From Mesorhizobium sp. M00.F.Ca.ET.216.01.1.1 (lineage in GTDB: Bacteria > Pseudomonadota > Alphaproteobacteria > Rhizobiales > Rhizobiaceae): a DNA stretch of 64,000 bases. Every line of letters begins with the position of its first letter. Position 1 is the first letter of the stretch. The position numbers were made by a program, and so were the translations under genes. The notes under the pieces are model-generated. The model had not been told where the DNA came from and made no database searches. It worked only from the letters and a program-made list of their open reading frames with translations. Shown piece by piece: positions 16,769 through 25,078 of the stretch. Location of the stretch: the NCBI RefSeq assembly GCF_004010325.2, contig NZ_SADR02000018.1, forward strand, positions 49,578 through 113,577, in the 5' to 3' direction.

Positions 16769-16984
16769 ATGGATCTCAAGGAGATCATGGCGGTCAACAT
16801 GCGTCGTCTGCGCCATGACCAGAACGTGACGCAGGAGGAGCTGGCCGCGCGCTCTGGACTGAGCATGCGTTACGTCGGATCGATCGAGCGCGCGCGGGTT
16901 TCGGCAAGCGTCAGTGTTCTAGGCAGGATCGCAAGCGCACTAAATGTGGACCCATGCGAGTTGATCAGAAAATCGGCACCGTGA
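16769..16984 (+). CDS. XRE-family controller protein (QseC-like)
   Basis: A 71-aa protein that is almost entirely one helix-turn-helix domain (MRRLRHDQNVTQEELAARSG followed by LSMRYVGSIERA). The size and sequence style match restriction-modification controller proteins and QseC, which sets the bistable on/off state of qseM in ICEMlSym. It is divergent from the QseM-like gene with 124 bp between the starts and two tandem operators in the gap. Those operators end 20 bp before this ATG, so autoregulation is likely. No restriction-modification genes are adjacent, which favours QseC over a C protein. Confidence 0.75.
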   Translation: MDLKEIMAVNMRRLRHDQNVTQEELAARSGLSMRYVGSIERARVSASVSVLGRIASALNVDPCELIRKSAP

Positions 16985-17176
16985 GTTGGCGCGGGAAATA
17001 CTATCGAATTTTCGATGATTGGCGAGACGACACGTGGGACTAAAGTGCTCCAGTCACGAACATGGCCGCAGTCGCCCCCGAGCCGGCTCGGCGAGCGGCA
17101 GCTGCGCTCGGCTTGGTCGCAAAAAAGAGGTTCGGCCCCGACCGGTTCGATCCGGGCGGGGCCTTGGTCTGGGGCC

Positions 17177-17506
17177 TTACTCCCCGTTGCGGCGACCGCT
17201 GGGACGGGACCAGATGAGGCTATAGCCTTCGCCTTTCTCGTCATTGAAGAGGTTGGCGTAGATCGGAGCGGCGAAGCTCGGATCGTCCAGCTTCAGACCG
17301 AGGTAGTCACGGCCCTCGTTGGAGCGCTTGGACCAGGCGGCTCCGATCTCGACCCGGTCGAGGAAGACGCGGTGGCTGGGAGCGTTGTCGCCCGGGTGGT
17401 TGGCTTCGGGAACGATGCGGACGTTCTTGGCTTGGACCGTGAGGGTAACGATGTCGCCCGTGAACTCGTTGTTGCCAACGCTTTTAAATGTGCCGATGGT
17501 CGCCAT
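17177..17506 (-). CDS. DUF736 family protein (second copy)
   Basis: A 109-aa DUF736 protein with IGTFKSVGNNEFTGDIVTL, HRVFLDRVEIGAAWSKRSNE and LGLKLDDPSFAAPIYANLF. It is clearly related to the protein at 14023-14349 but quite diverged, so this is not a recent duplication. It opens with an AGGAGAAC ribosome-binding site. Its role is unknown; the family is a marker of rhizobial conjugation regions. It converges with the QseC-like gene. Confidence 0.9.
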   Translation of the reverse strand: MATIGTFKSVGNNEFTGDIVTLTVQAKNVRIVPEANHPGDNAPSHRVFLDRVEIGAAWSKRSNEGRDYLGLKLDDPSFAAPIYANLFNDEKGEGYSLIWSRPSGRRNGE

Positions 17507-18180
17507 GATAGTTCTCCTTGATCACTGCTTCCGAGCCCGCACCATTGCGGTCTCGATGGCGATCCACGGCCGGAGGCGACCGCCGCCGCACCCGCTTGCG
17601 GGCCGCAGCGCAAGCGTAGGATGGCGCGAGAGCGACTTTGTTGTTTCGCGAGGAATGGCGGCGCAGCCGTCAGGGGAAGAAAGTCGATCGGAGCTATTGC
17701 GGCATAGGCGGTCGAGGCGCAGCCGGCCTTCGGTCAGATCTGGCCATTGAAGAGGCCGTTTGGAGCGGTCGACCTGGCAGGGACGGATCAATGGAGGGCG
17801 TGGCGCACCTGAAGCACGGTTTTCGCTTCGTTGGCCCCTGCCTTCGCGCGGCGTGCGCACAACGGACGGGCGAACGCTGCGGCGTAATCGAGACCTGGTG
17901 CGCTATGTGAAGGTCCGCTCCACGGAAGGGTGGAATTACGAGCCCGGAGAAGAACCGCTCCTCGGCGATAACATGTTCGCCGTTGGGCAAATGAGCCACA
18001 AATTCTCGGCTTCCCACGTGGTGCGGAACGCGGTCCACCAGGACTCCAGTTTCCATGCGCAGTTAGCGGATGGTCCACGCCCGCGACTCGCCGTGGGAAA
18101 AGGTATCCTCGCATACGACCCACCCCAATCTCGCTGCGCGACCACCGCAGTCGTGCAAGGCTACGGGAGATAGGCGTCGG
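17507..18180. other. Stretch without a convincing gene
   Basis: No frame on either strand has a recognisable domain or good start. One minus-strand frame (17694-18056) has a segment FVAHLPNGEHVIAEE faintly like the IF-1/OB-fold pattern, but it lacks the rest of that family. Probably leader or decayed sequence between DUF736 and DUF2493 genes. Confidence 0.4.
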
Positions 18181-19107
18181 TCACCCGCCGCCGAACTGCC
18201 AGACCGGGATGCCGAGCCTGCGGGCCTTGTCGGCGAGATTGTGTTGGATACCAGTGCCGGGGAACAGCATCACGCCGATTGGCAGGACGTCGAGCATCTC
18301 GTCGTTGCGTTTGAAGGGGGCAGCACGGCCATGTTTCGTCCAATCGGGGGCAAAGCCGATCTGCGGCACTTTGCGATGGTCTGCCCAGCGGGAGGCGATT
18401 TTCTCGGCGCCTTTCGGCGACTTGCCGTGCATCAAAACCATGTCGGGGTGCTTGGCGTGGACCTGGTCGAGCTTGGCCCAAATCAGGCTATGGTCGTTGA
18501 AGTCGAGCCCGCCGGTAAACGCGATCTTTGGCCCTGGTGGCAGCAGCACCTCGTGTTCGGTACGCTTTTTCGCCGAGAGGAAATCGCGGCTATCGATCAT
18601 CGCCGAAGTCAGCGCCTTGTGGTTGACCATCGATCCGCTGCGTGGTTTCCAGCTTGATCCGGCGTGTTGCTCGTAGTGAGCGGCGGCCTCATCGCGCATC
18701 AGCTCGAAGGTATTGCGGCGCTCGATCAGCGTCCGCCCCTCAGCCGTCAGGCGCTCCAACTCGACGGATTTCACTTCACTGCCGTCCTGTTCGCGTTGGC
18801 TGCGCCGCTGCGCCTGCTCGTTGTCGTCGAGCTCGCGTTCGACGTGGCCGGTGGCGCGGTGAAAGATATTGACAGCTGACCACAGCAAATCATCAAGGTC
18901 GGGCTCAAGTCGGGTATCGGAGAGCGCCATCACCAGGGCGTCGAACACGTCGGTGATCGCGCCGACGACGACATTGCCTTCCGGGAGAGGCCGAGGGTCG
19001 GGTTCGTCCGTAAAGGAGCGATAGCCGTAGAGCTGGAGTTCAGTGAGGACATGGTCGATCGGGGATGACGCGTGGGCGGGTTCGAAGTCGGGATCGTGCT
19101 CGCTCAT
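18181..19107 (-). CDS. DUF2493 domain protein
   Basis: A 308-aa protein. The C-terminal third carries the DUF2493 Rossmann-like fold, seen as KIAFTGGLDFNDHSLIWAKLD, DMVLMHGKSPKGAEKIASRWA and the closing GIPVWQFGGG. The N-terminal two thirds are charged and helical, with EQAQRRSQREQDGSEVKS and a region of likely coiled coil. The start at 19107 has GAAGGAG upstream. DUF2493 proteins are related to nucleotide-binding SLOG-type folds and are common on rhizobial ICEs and plasmids, but their role is not established. Next upstream on the same strand is the toprim protein. Confidence 0.85.
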   Translation of the reverse strand: MSEHDPDFEPAHASSPIDHVLTELQLYGYRSFTDEPDPRPLPEGNVVVGAITDVFDALVMALSDTRLEPDLDDLLWSAVNIFHRATGHVERELDDNEQAQRRSQREQDGSEVKSVELERLTAEGRTLIERRNTFELMRDEAAAHYEQHAGSSWKPRSGSMVNHKALTSAMIDSRDFLSAKKRTEHEVLLPPGPKIAFTGGLDFNDHSLIWAKLDQVHAKHPDMVLMHGKSPKGAEKIASRWADHRKVPQIGFAPDWTKHGRAAPFKRNDEMLDVLPIGVMLFPGTGIQHNLADKARRLGIPVWQFGGG

Positions 19108-19422
19108 GGAATTCTCCTTCGCCGGATATGACCGCGACTTTTCACGGCCTTCTGGCGACGAAAGCCGGCGGGCGCCGATGACCTGCACCCGGAGCGAAGC
19201 GCGGGCCGAAGCGGCAGCGGAGGATGACAAAGGCCGGCTATTTTGTTTCGCGCTGCAAAGCCCGAAGGGCGGCGGAAAATAGTCGGCCGCAGGCATTGCC
19301 GGTCAGAGACGTTTGCCGGCCGATCGCCCTCTCGAAGGCCGGGTCGCGTTCCTCGCCGGTGTCAAGGGGGAGCCAAGCCCGCGAGCCACGTTGGTGCGAT
19401 TTCGCCAATGCGATCCTTCGGC
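19108..19422. other. Intergenic stretch, no gene seen
   Basis: About 315 bp between the DUF2493 start and the toprim-protein end. I see only the DUF2493 ribosome-binding site at its left edge and no supported frame or clear hairpin. Confidence 0.4.
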
Positions 19423-20460
19423 TTATGCCGCGGTCGACATGAAGCGGCCGACGTCGTCGGGCGCGACCTGCATCCGGCTTTCCGCCCGCAGGGCCTCAAG
19501 GCCGAGGTTGCGGAGATCATCGTTGAAGTCGCAGAGCTGGGGCGACAGCACGATCGTGTCGATACCAACAGCGCGCGCCCGCGTGATGAGCGTATTGCAA
19601 GCCCAGTCGCCTGTCGGATCGTTGTCGCGGGCAACGTATAATCTGCGGAGAGTCGGCGGAAATAAGATGGCGGCAAGATGGGCGGCGGAAAGTGCGGCCA
19701 GCATCGGCATGTCCGGAAGAATCGAACGGAGTGACAAGACGGTCTCGATCCCTTCACCGGCCGCCATGACATCGTCCCCTATGCCGAAGCGTACCGCGTT
19801 GCCGAGAAGCATGCCCATTGCCCGTCGCGGGGTGTCGATTGGCGCCTTGTCACGGCTTCGGGGGTCAAGCCAAGTTCGATGCGCTCCGGTGATCCGGCCG
19901 TCGAGATCGGTGACAGCTGCAATCATCGCCGGCCAGATTGCGGCCGGGCTGTGCTCGTCAGGTCGATAGTAGCAGCGGGGATGGAACCGCACGCTTTCGG
20001 TCCCCTGCAAATGGACTATGCCGCGCTCACGCAAATACGCTTCCACGATTGTGCCCAAAATCGGCTTCGACATGCCGAAGAGACGGCGGGCTGCTTCGGG
20101 CGATCCCGTCGCTACTGGTGCCGGCTGCCCGCGGGACTGACGCTCTGGCTCGGGAGGCGGCATGCTGAGGAAGGCCCGCGCCTCGTCGGCGATATCTTTG
20201 AAGTCCACCAGGCCGCAGCTCTCGCGGATGAGGTCGAGAAGGTCGCCGTGCTCGCCGGTGGCGGCGTCGGTCCATTTGCCGGCAGCGCCTTTGCCGGATT
20301 CCGGTCCCGTCAGTCGGACGAACAATGAGCGGCCAGGCGTATTGCGGGCATCGCCGACCAGCCAATAGCGGCCCTCGCGATGTCCAGCTGAGAGATAGTA
20401 ACGGCAGACGGCTTCGGCCTGGCGACCGAGACGTTGCGCAAGATCCGTTGCTGTTTGCAT
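19423..20460 (-). CDS. Toprim-domain protein (primase/helicase-like, DUF7146 type)
   Basis: A 345-aa protein. The N-terminal part has the zinc-finger-free DNA-primase-like region with YYLSAGHREGRYWLVGDAR, and GDLLDLIRESCGL near residue 92. The toprim core is the segment MAAGEGIETVLSLRS (the conserved glutamate in GEGIE) and YVARDNDPTGDWA (the DxD-like acidic pair). These proteins are standard in alphaproteobacterial ICEs and plasmids and are thought to act in priming during transfer or replication. It starts at 20460, and lies upstream of DUF2493 on the same strand. Confidence 0.85.
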   Translation of the reverse strand: MQTATDLAQRLGRQAEAVCRYYLSAGHREGRYWLVGDARNTPGRSLFVRLTGPESGKGAAGKWTDAATGEHGDLLDLIRESCGLVDFKDIADEARAFLSMPPPEPERQSRGQPAPVATGSPEAARRLFGMSKPILGTIVEAYLRERGIVHLQGTESVRFHPRCYYRPDEHSPAAIWPAMIAAVTDLDGRITGAHRTWLDPRSRDKAPIDTPRRAMGMLLGNAVRFGIGDDVMAAGEGIETVLSLRSILPDMPMLAALSAAHLAAILFPPTLRRLYVARDNDPTGDWACNTLITRARAVGIDTIVLSPQLCDFNDDLRNLGLEALRAESRMQVAPDDVGRFMSTAA

Positions 20461-20771
20461 AGCGAACTCTCCAGACGAAAAGGGGCTCCGCCGTTGCCGG
20501 CTGGGCCTTGGGTGGACGTATTGCTCCTTCGGGTAGCCGCCTGCGATCCATCGCCGGGCCGCTCGGTCGCGACGGGAAATGACGAACTGGTTGAACCGGA
20601 TGTCGCGCTACGACGACAGGGTGATTTTCTCAGTAGCCATCGGAATGACGGGCGGCCAAAGCCTCTATCGGGCTCCAACCCGTCACGAAGCCTGCGGCCC
20701 ACCTCTTACTCTGAGGCGAGCCGCAGAACCGGACACACGAAGGGCATGGAACCGGGAAGCCGTGAACCGGC
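20461..20771. other. Intergenic stretch, no gene seen
   Basis: About 311 bp between the toprim-protein start and the DUF932 gene end. I see no supported frame. It presumably holds the promoter of the toprim gene and the DUF932 terminator, but I find no convincing motif. Confidence 0.4.
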
Positions 20772-21968
20772 TCAGGCGACGAGATCTAGCAATTTCTTCG
20801 CCCGGCCCTCGAGGTCGAGCCGCGCGTCCTGGTGCGTCTTATCGCGCGCCACGGCAGTGATGCCTTGGACGAAGTCGAAAACGCTCTCGGGCTTGCGGCC
20901 TTCCTCGGCGAGTACTGTCTCTATGATCTTCGTGGTCTCGGCCTTGCTAAAGCCTCGCTTGCGGAGGAAATCGGTTCGATCTTCATCGGAGCGGGCAGCG
21001 ATCCGGGCACGGGCTGCCTTGATGCCGTTGATGAAGGGTGCCGGGCTGGAGTCTGCGAACCGCGCGAGCGCAGGTGCTGCCTCGTGCGCGAAGCGTGAGG
21101 CCGCGTATTTCGAATGCCGGATCGTGATCTCCTCGAAATCCTCCACGCCCCAGAGGTTGCGGTTCTGGCAGACGGCGCGGAGATAGAAAGACGCCATGCC
21201 GAGGGTTTTGGCGCCCACCTCCGAATTCCAGCAATAGAAGCCGCGGAAGTAGAGGTCAGGTGAGCCGTCCGGCAGCCGGCCGGCCTCGATCGGATTGAGG
21301 TCGTCGACCAGGAAAAGGAAGACGTCGCGATCGGAGGCGTAGAGTGTGGTCGTGTCCTTCGTCACGTCGACACGGGGGTTGTAGGTGCCTGTCGACCAAT
21401 CCAGCACGCCCGGCACCTTCCAGCGTGTGTCGCCTGTGCCGTTGCCGGCGATCCGGCGAACGGCGGCGACCAGTTCGTAGTCGTAGATCCGGCCATAGTC
21501 CGGACCCGTGACGGCGCGGAGTTCGACGCGGCCGTCATCGGTCTCAAGTGTTTTGACCTGCTCGGCCCGGTGCGAGAATAAGCCATATTGCAGGTTGATG
21601 CCCGCCAGTGCGGCGGGAAGCTGGCGAAGATAAGCGGCCGGTGCGCCGATCAGGCCCGTGAGTTGGCCAAAGCTCCAATGGGTCGGCGAGACCGGGTCGG
21701 CCGCGCCGGGGAGGATGAGGGATAGGCGTTCGGCGTTGTCGCGGCTGGCTTCGACGTGAACCGCTGCGGTCTCGATGGTCCGTGTCCTGCTGCGTTCGCT
21801 GCGGCTGTTCACGGAATTGAACAGCTCCGACAAGGACAGAAAGCGCTCGTCTTCGGGCCGGGAAAACCATTCCGACGATACGCGGCCGATCCGCTGGCCC
21901 CGACCGACATCGACCTTGTAACTGCCGTTCGCGTCGCGAGTTGCGTCCAGAACTTCAACATTGCTCAT
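20772..21968 (-). CDS. DUF932 domain protein
   Basis: A 398-aa DUF932 protein, a phage/plasmid-type family often called LGT_TIGR03299-like. Visible landmarks are FGQLTGLIGAPAAYLRQLPA near residue 110, TGPDYGRIYDYELVAAVR, RDVFLFLVDDLNPIEAG, and FYCWNSEVGAKTLG. The start at 21968 has GGAGATC upstream; a longer frame to 22016 lacks a site. The C-terminal end (KAKKLLDLVA type) is helical. Its function is unknown; some relatives have been linked to anti-restriction roles, which I cannot confirm here. It is the first gene on its strand after the integrase region. Confidence 0.87.
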   Translation of the reverse strand: MSNVEVLDATRDANGSYKVDVGRGQRIGRVSSEWFSRPEDERFLSLSELFNSVNSRSERSRTRTIETAAVHVEASRDNAERLSLILPGAADPVSPTHWSFGQLTGLIGAPAAYLRQLPAALAGINLQYGLFSHRAEQVKTLETDDGRVELRAVTGPDYGRIYDYELVAAVRRIAGNGTGDTRWKVPGVLDWSTGTYNPRVDVTKDTTTLYASDRDVFLFLVDDLNPIEAGRLPDGSPDLYFRGFYCWNSEVGAKTLGMASFYLRAVCQNRNLWGVEDFEEITIRHSKYAASRFAHEAAPALARFADSSPAPFINGIKAARARIAARSDEDRTDFLRKRGFSKAETTKIIETVLAEEGRKPESVFDFVQGITAVARDKTHQDARLDLEGRAKKLLDLVA

Positions 21969-22750
21969 GGCTGATCTCCACGACGGACCGTCAAGAGCCT
22001 CTCTCTCGACCTTCAATCCGTCACGGCGACAGCCGCAGCCCTCTCACTCTGTCGGGGCCGTTGCGGGGCGGAGCGTCTGCTGACGGGATTAACGAGACCT
22101 TGGCTAGGGCGCGGGGGAAAGGCCCCGTTTCGATGAATTTGCCAAGTGCCCATATTGCTGAGGCTTCACGCCACAATCCGGGACCTGGCGCAAGAATCCT
22201 GGCTAATCCGCAACGATGCTCCTTTGGCTTGGGGCCGGCCAGGGCCTAAGCCACCGACGAGGCGAACCCAGACCGATGTTCGCGATGGGAACTGCGAACT
22301 TTCCGATTAGCAGGTCAAAGGGACATCTTTGCTGCAGAATCTCAAACTGCCACTTTTCGTAGTCCCAATTTTGGGCATATCCAATGCAGCGGGCGTCCCG
22401 AAACGGTGAGACATTGGTGGACACGGTGCGCTCAATTGCGACCAACTCACGGTTGGCTTCATGTGGAATACTGCGCCTGCCCGCATCGTGATGAACATAC
22501 GCCTGCCATGCCACCAATCGCGATCTTGCGGCTACCTGCGGCCATGCTTCCTATTTCGGCGGAAGTAATGCTACCAACGCCGACACATCGTTACTTGCAC
22601 CCGGTGCGACACATCCTCCGCTCGCGCGCTCAACGAGACCCGCGGCCCGTCTATTCTTGGGCGAAACGGTCGTACTATTGGCGATTGCCTGAGGGCTCCG
22701 CATTGAGAATTCCAGAGCAATTCGACAATACCACACCTCTTCGCGTTGAG
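21969..22750. other. Long stretch between DUF932 and the excisionase-like gene
   Basis: About 780 bp with no convincing gene. A minus-strand frame at 22203-22517 and several plus-strand frames lack recognisable motifs. Base composition near 22250-22600 is lower in GC than its surroundings, which fits regulatory or recently acquired DNA upstream of the recombination genes. Confidence 0.4.
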
Positions 22751-23128
22751 ATGGCTGCGCAAATTGCATTTCCCGACGGCTCGATGGGCGCCGCGGGCTT
22801 GCGCAAGGAACGTGACGCCGGTCGACTTGAAACGGAGTTAATCGCCGGAAAGGAGTATGTCACCTTGGCGGCCATAGCGAGAATGAGGGAGTTATGCCGC
22901 GGACGTCGAAAGGGCCCCGCCTCGTCTGGCGGGACGAAAGCTGGAAAAAGGACGGAACGCTCCGAAATAGGGCTGGATGGTTCATCCGCGACGGGTCAAC
23001 CTTCATCAGCGCTGGCGGCGGCGAAAAAGGCCGTCCAGGAATTGAAAACGAAAAAGCGCTCGCGGCCTACATCGCCAATAAGTACCAGCCAGCGCGCGAG
23101 TACGGACGCAGTTCTGACGATGTCTTGA
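22751..23128 (+). CDS. Small excisionase-like DNA-binding protein overlapping the integrase
   Basis: A protein of about 125 aa. The core AFPDGSMGAAGLRKERDAGRL, then IAGKEYVTLAAIARMRELC, matches a small DNA-binding family that often sits just upstream of integrases in rhizobial islands. The start is uncertain: ATG at 22751 or an in-frame TTG at 22702. The C-terminal part (GQPSSALAAAKKAVQELK) runs 235 bases into the integrase gene in another frame; it also looks protein-like in relatives. Probably a recombination accessory or regulator of the integrase; excisionase activity is inferred only. Confidence 0.7.
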   Translation: MAAQIAFPDGSMGAAGLRKERDAGRLETELIAGKEYVTLAAIARMRELCRGRRKGPASSGGTKAGKRTERSEIGLDGSSATGQPSSALAAAKKAVQELKTKKRSRPTSPISTSQRASTDAVLTMS

Positions 23129-24204
23129 TCGCCGATGTGATCAATGTCTACCTGAACGAGGTTGCGCCGAAGCATGCCGCGCCAGAACAGACGGCGGCTC
23201 GGCTGGAAAAAATCCTCGATTTCTTCGGCGAAAAGACGCTCGCCGTCATCAACGGCAAGCTCTGCCGTAACTACGTCGCGTCCAGGCCATCCGAAGCCGC
23301 TGCGCGCCGCCAACTCGAGGATCTTCGCGCGGCCATCAACTATTACCGGCGGGAAGGTTATACCACAGCCGTCCCGACGATTCCCCTGCCTGAGAAGCGC
23401 CGGGCGCGCGAGCGTTGGCTGACGCGCAGTGAAGCGGCCACCCTCGTCTGGGCCGCGTGGCGCATGAAGCAGACGTGGAAAGGCCACGAGAGCGGCCGGC
23501 GCACCGGACGCCATCTGGCCCGCTTCATGCTCGTCGCCCTCTACACGGGGACGCGCTCGGCCGCGGTCTGCGGTGCCGCCATCCGTCCAACCGAAGGGCG
23601 TGGTTATATGGACCTCGACCGCGGCGTCTTTTATCGCCGCGCTGATGGCGCCAAAAGGACCAAAAAACGCCAGCCGCCCGTGCGCCTGCCGGACCGGCTG
23701 CTGGCGCATTTGCGACGTTGGGCCTGCGCCGATCTCGATATCAAGACCAAGGGGCGGGGCAAGAGCGCGAACATTGGCCGCAAGATATCGCAGGATTTTG
23801 TCGTTGAGTGGAACGGAAAGCCGGTCGGATCGATCAAAAAGAGCTTTAGGACGGCGCGTAAAATCGCTGGCCTCGGTCCCGATGTCACTCCGCACATCTT
23901 CCGCCACACCGCCGCGACCTGGCTGATGCAGGCCGGTGCCGACCTGTGGCAGGCGGCGGGCTTTCTCGGCATGACCGTGGATGTCTTGATCGACACTTAT
24001 GGTCACCATCATCCCGATTTCCAAGCAGACGCGGCCGAGAAGATCGCGAAGAAACACGTTGCCACCAACGCGTCGAAAACCATCCTCAGGACGGGCGAAA
24101 ACAAAGCACGAATGCCGCGCTACTTCCAAACAAAACTGGGCACTTCGGCAGGAGTTGCCCCGCCGCCCATCACAAGCCTTTCAAGAACCGCTCTACGGCC
24201 GTGA
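22894..24204 (+). CDS. Tyrosine recombinase / integrase
   Basis: A 436-aa site-specific recombinase. The N-terminal SAM-like DNA-binding domain covers about residues 60-170. The catalytic residues appear in order: Arg in LYTGTRSAAV (near 218), His-x-x-Arg in HIFRHTAATW (near 334), and the nucleophile Tyr in DTYGHHHPD (near 368). It probably catalyses integration and excision of an island at a tRNA-type site; a tRNA-Pro fragment lies 2.3 kb downstream. The last 28 residues run over a decayed serine-recombinase gene on the opposite strand, so the tail looks replaced by a rearrangement. The core is intact. Confidence 0.9.
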   Translation: MPRTSKGPRLVWRDESWKKDGTLRNRAGWFIRDGSTFISAGGGEKGRPGIENEKALAAYIANKYQPAREYGRSSDDVLIADVINVYLNEVAPKHAAPEQTAARLEKILDFFGEKTLAVINGKLCRNYVASRPSEAAARRQLEDLRAAINYYRREGYTTAVPTIPLPEKRRARERWLTRSEAATLVWAAWRMKQTWKGHESGRRTGRHLARFMLVALYTGTRSAAVCGAAIRPTEGRGYMDLDRGVFYRRADGAKRTKKRQPPVRLPDRLLAHLRRWACADLDIKTKGRGKSANIGRKISQDFVVEWNGKPVGSIKKSFRTARKIAGLGPDVTPHIFRHTAATWLMQAGADLWQAAGFLGMTVDVLIDTYGHHHPDFQADAAEKIAKKHVATNASKTILRTGENKARMPRYFQTKLGTSAGVAPPPITSLSRTALRP

Positions 24205-24401
24205 ATGCGGATTTCCGCATCGTCCACCTCTACTTCGTCGATGGCAGACCGGATGTAGGCGCGCCTGAAGGACGTATCACTGCTGAGCACGTTCGTGCGC
24301 ATCACTTGCGTGAACGCTGCAATCTTCTCCTCGGTGAGACGGGCGCCCGGCCGCGGCAACGGCCCGGTCAAATGTGATCTGATGTCACATTCAGTCTTCA
24401 C
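24120..24401 (-). pseudogene. C-terminal remnant of a large serine recombinase
   Basis: The frame reads KIAAFTQVMRTNVLSSDTSF, IDEVEVDDAEIRIHGRRAVLE and GGGATPAEVPSFV, which I recognise as the C-terminus of zinc-ribbon-type large serine recombinases. Homology seems to continue upstream as IADPTDATLKERVATVKTE, to about 24455, beyond the drawn start. The catalytic N-terminal domain is absent. Its end overlaps the 3' end of the tyrosine integrase on the other strand. Confidence 0.65.
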
Positions 24402-24736
24402 CGTCGCGACCCGCTCTTTGAGCGTCGCGTCGGTCGGATCGGCGATGACGCGCCGGTTCCATCCGCGTGGGAGCTGATGGCGATAGCCAACCGCTGCGAT
24501 GACCCGGAATGGACTGCTGCCCTATGAAAGAGGCGAGGCGGGAATTGAGGCCCACGTGATGCGGGCCAAAAGGTCTCGTTTTTATAATGTTCATAATAAT
24601 GGTCGCTAAGTCACTTTTCGTTCATTTTCCTGGACATAGCTGGCACAATGGGTTTTCGCGCTTCGAGTGCCTACAATTGATTTAACGTTCACAATCGTGT
24701 ACACTAGAAACTATAACGACTACGTTTGTGAACGTA
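24205..24736. other. Recombinase remnant and hipB promoter region
   Basis: Left part is the serine-recombinase remnant. The right part (24540-24736) is AT-richer, has no gene, and holds the hipB operator repeats. Confidence 0.5.
24685..24735. promoter_or_regulatory. HipB operator region
   Basis: Perfect inverted 10-bp arms ACGTTCACAA (24685-24694) and TTGTGAACGT (24726-24735) flank a smaller palindrome GTGTACAC (24697-24704). The right arm ends one base before the hipB ATG, so bound HipB would cover promoter and ribosome-binding site. This fits autorepression, the usual HipB control. Confidence 0.65.
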
Positions 24737-25078
24737 ATGGACAAAAACACACCCTATAATCTGCCTATTCCTGTCCGGCGTGCTCTGCGCAAGCTGGGCC
24801 AGGATATTCGCGATGCACGGCGGCGGCGGCGCATTCCCTCGGCAATCCTCGCCGAGCGCGCCTCGATCAGCCGCACAACCCTCGTCAAGGTCGAGAAGGG
24901 CGAGCCAGGCGTGTCGCTTGGCACCTATGCCACAGTCCTGTTTGTGCTCGGGTTAACCGATCGTCTTTCCACCCTTGCGGACGTGCGGAACGACCCGCGC
25001 GGATTGGAGCTGGAAGAAGAGCATCTGCCGAAGCGCATCAGACGCCCCAGGAGCTCTCAGTCCCCGAGGGACGGATGA
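24737..25078 (+). CDS. hipB: HipB-type antitoxin / XRE regulator
   Basis: A 113-aa protein with an XRE helix-turn-helix (LGQDIRDARRRRRIPSAILA then ERASISRTTLVKVEKGEPG, about residues 20-57). HipB neutralises HipA and represses the hipBA operon. The start is ATG at 24737; an in-frame GTG three codons earlier is possible. Its stop overlaps the HipA start by 4 bp, the expected coupling. The basic tail PKRIRRPRSSQSPRDG may be the HipA-contacting end. Confidence 0.88.
   Translation: MDKNTPYNLPIPVRRALRKLGQDIRDARRRRRIPSAILAERASISRTTLVKVEKGEPGVSLGTYATVLFVLGLTDRLSTLADVRNDPRGLELEEEHLPKRIRRPRSSQSPRDG

Noticed and set aside
16769..16984. Controller protein of a restriction-modification system
   Set aside because: No restriction enzyme or methyltransferase gene is adjacent, and the divergent DUF2285-like partner fits the qseM-qseC pattern better.
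17694..18056. Possible IF-1/OB-fold-like small protein
   Set aside because: Only one short stretch (FVAHLPNGEHVIAEE) resembles the fold; the rest does not fit and there is no good start site.
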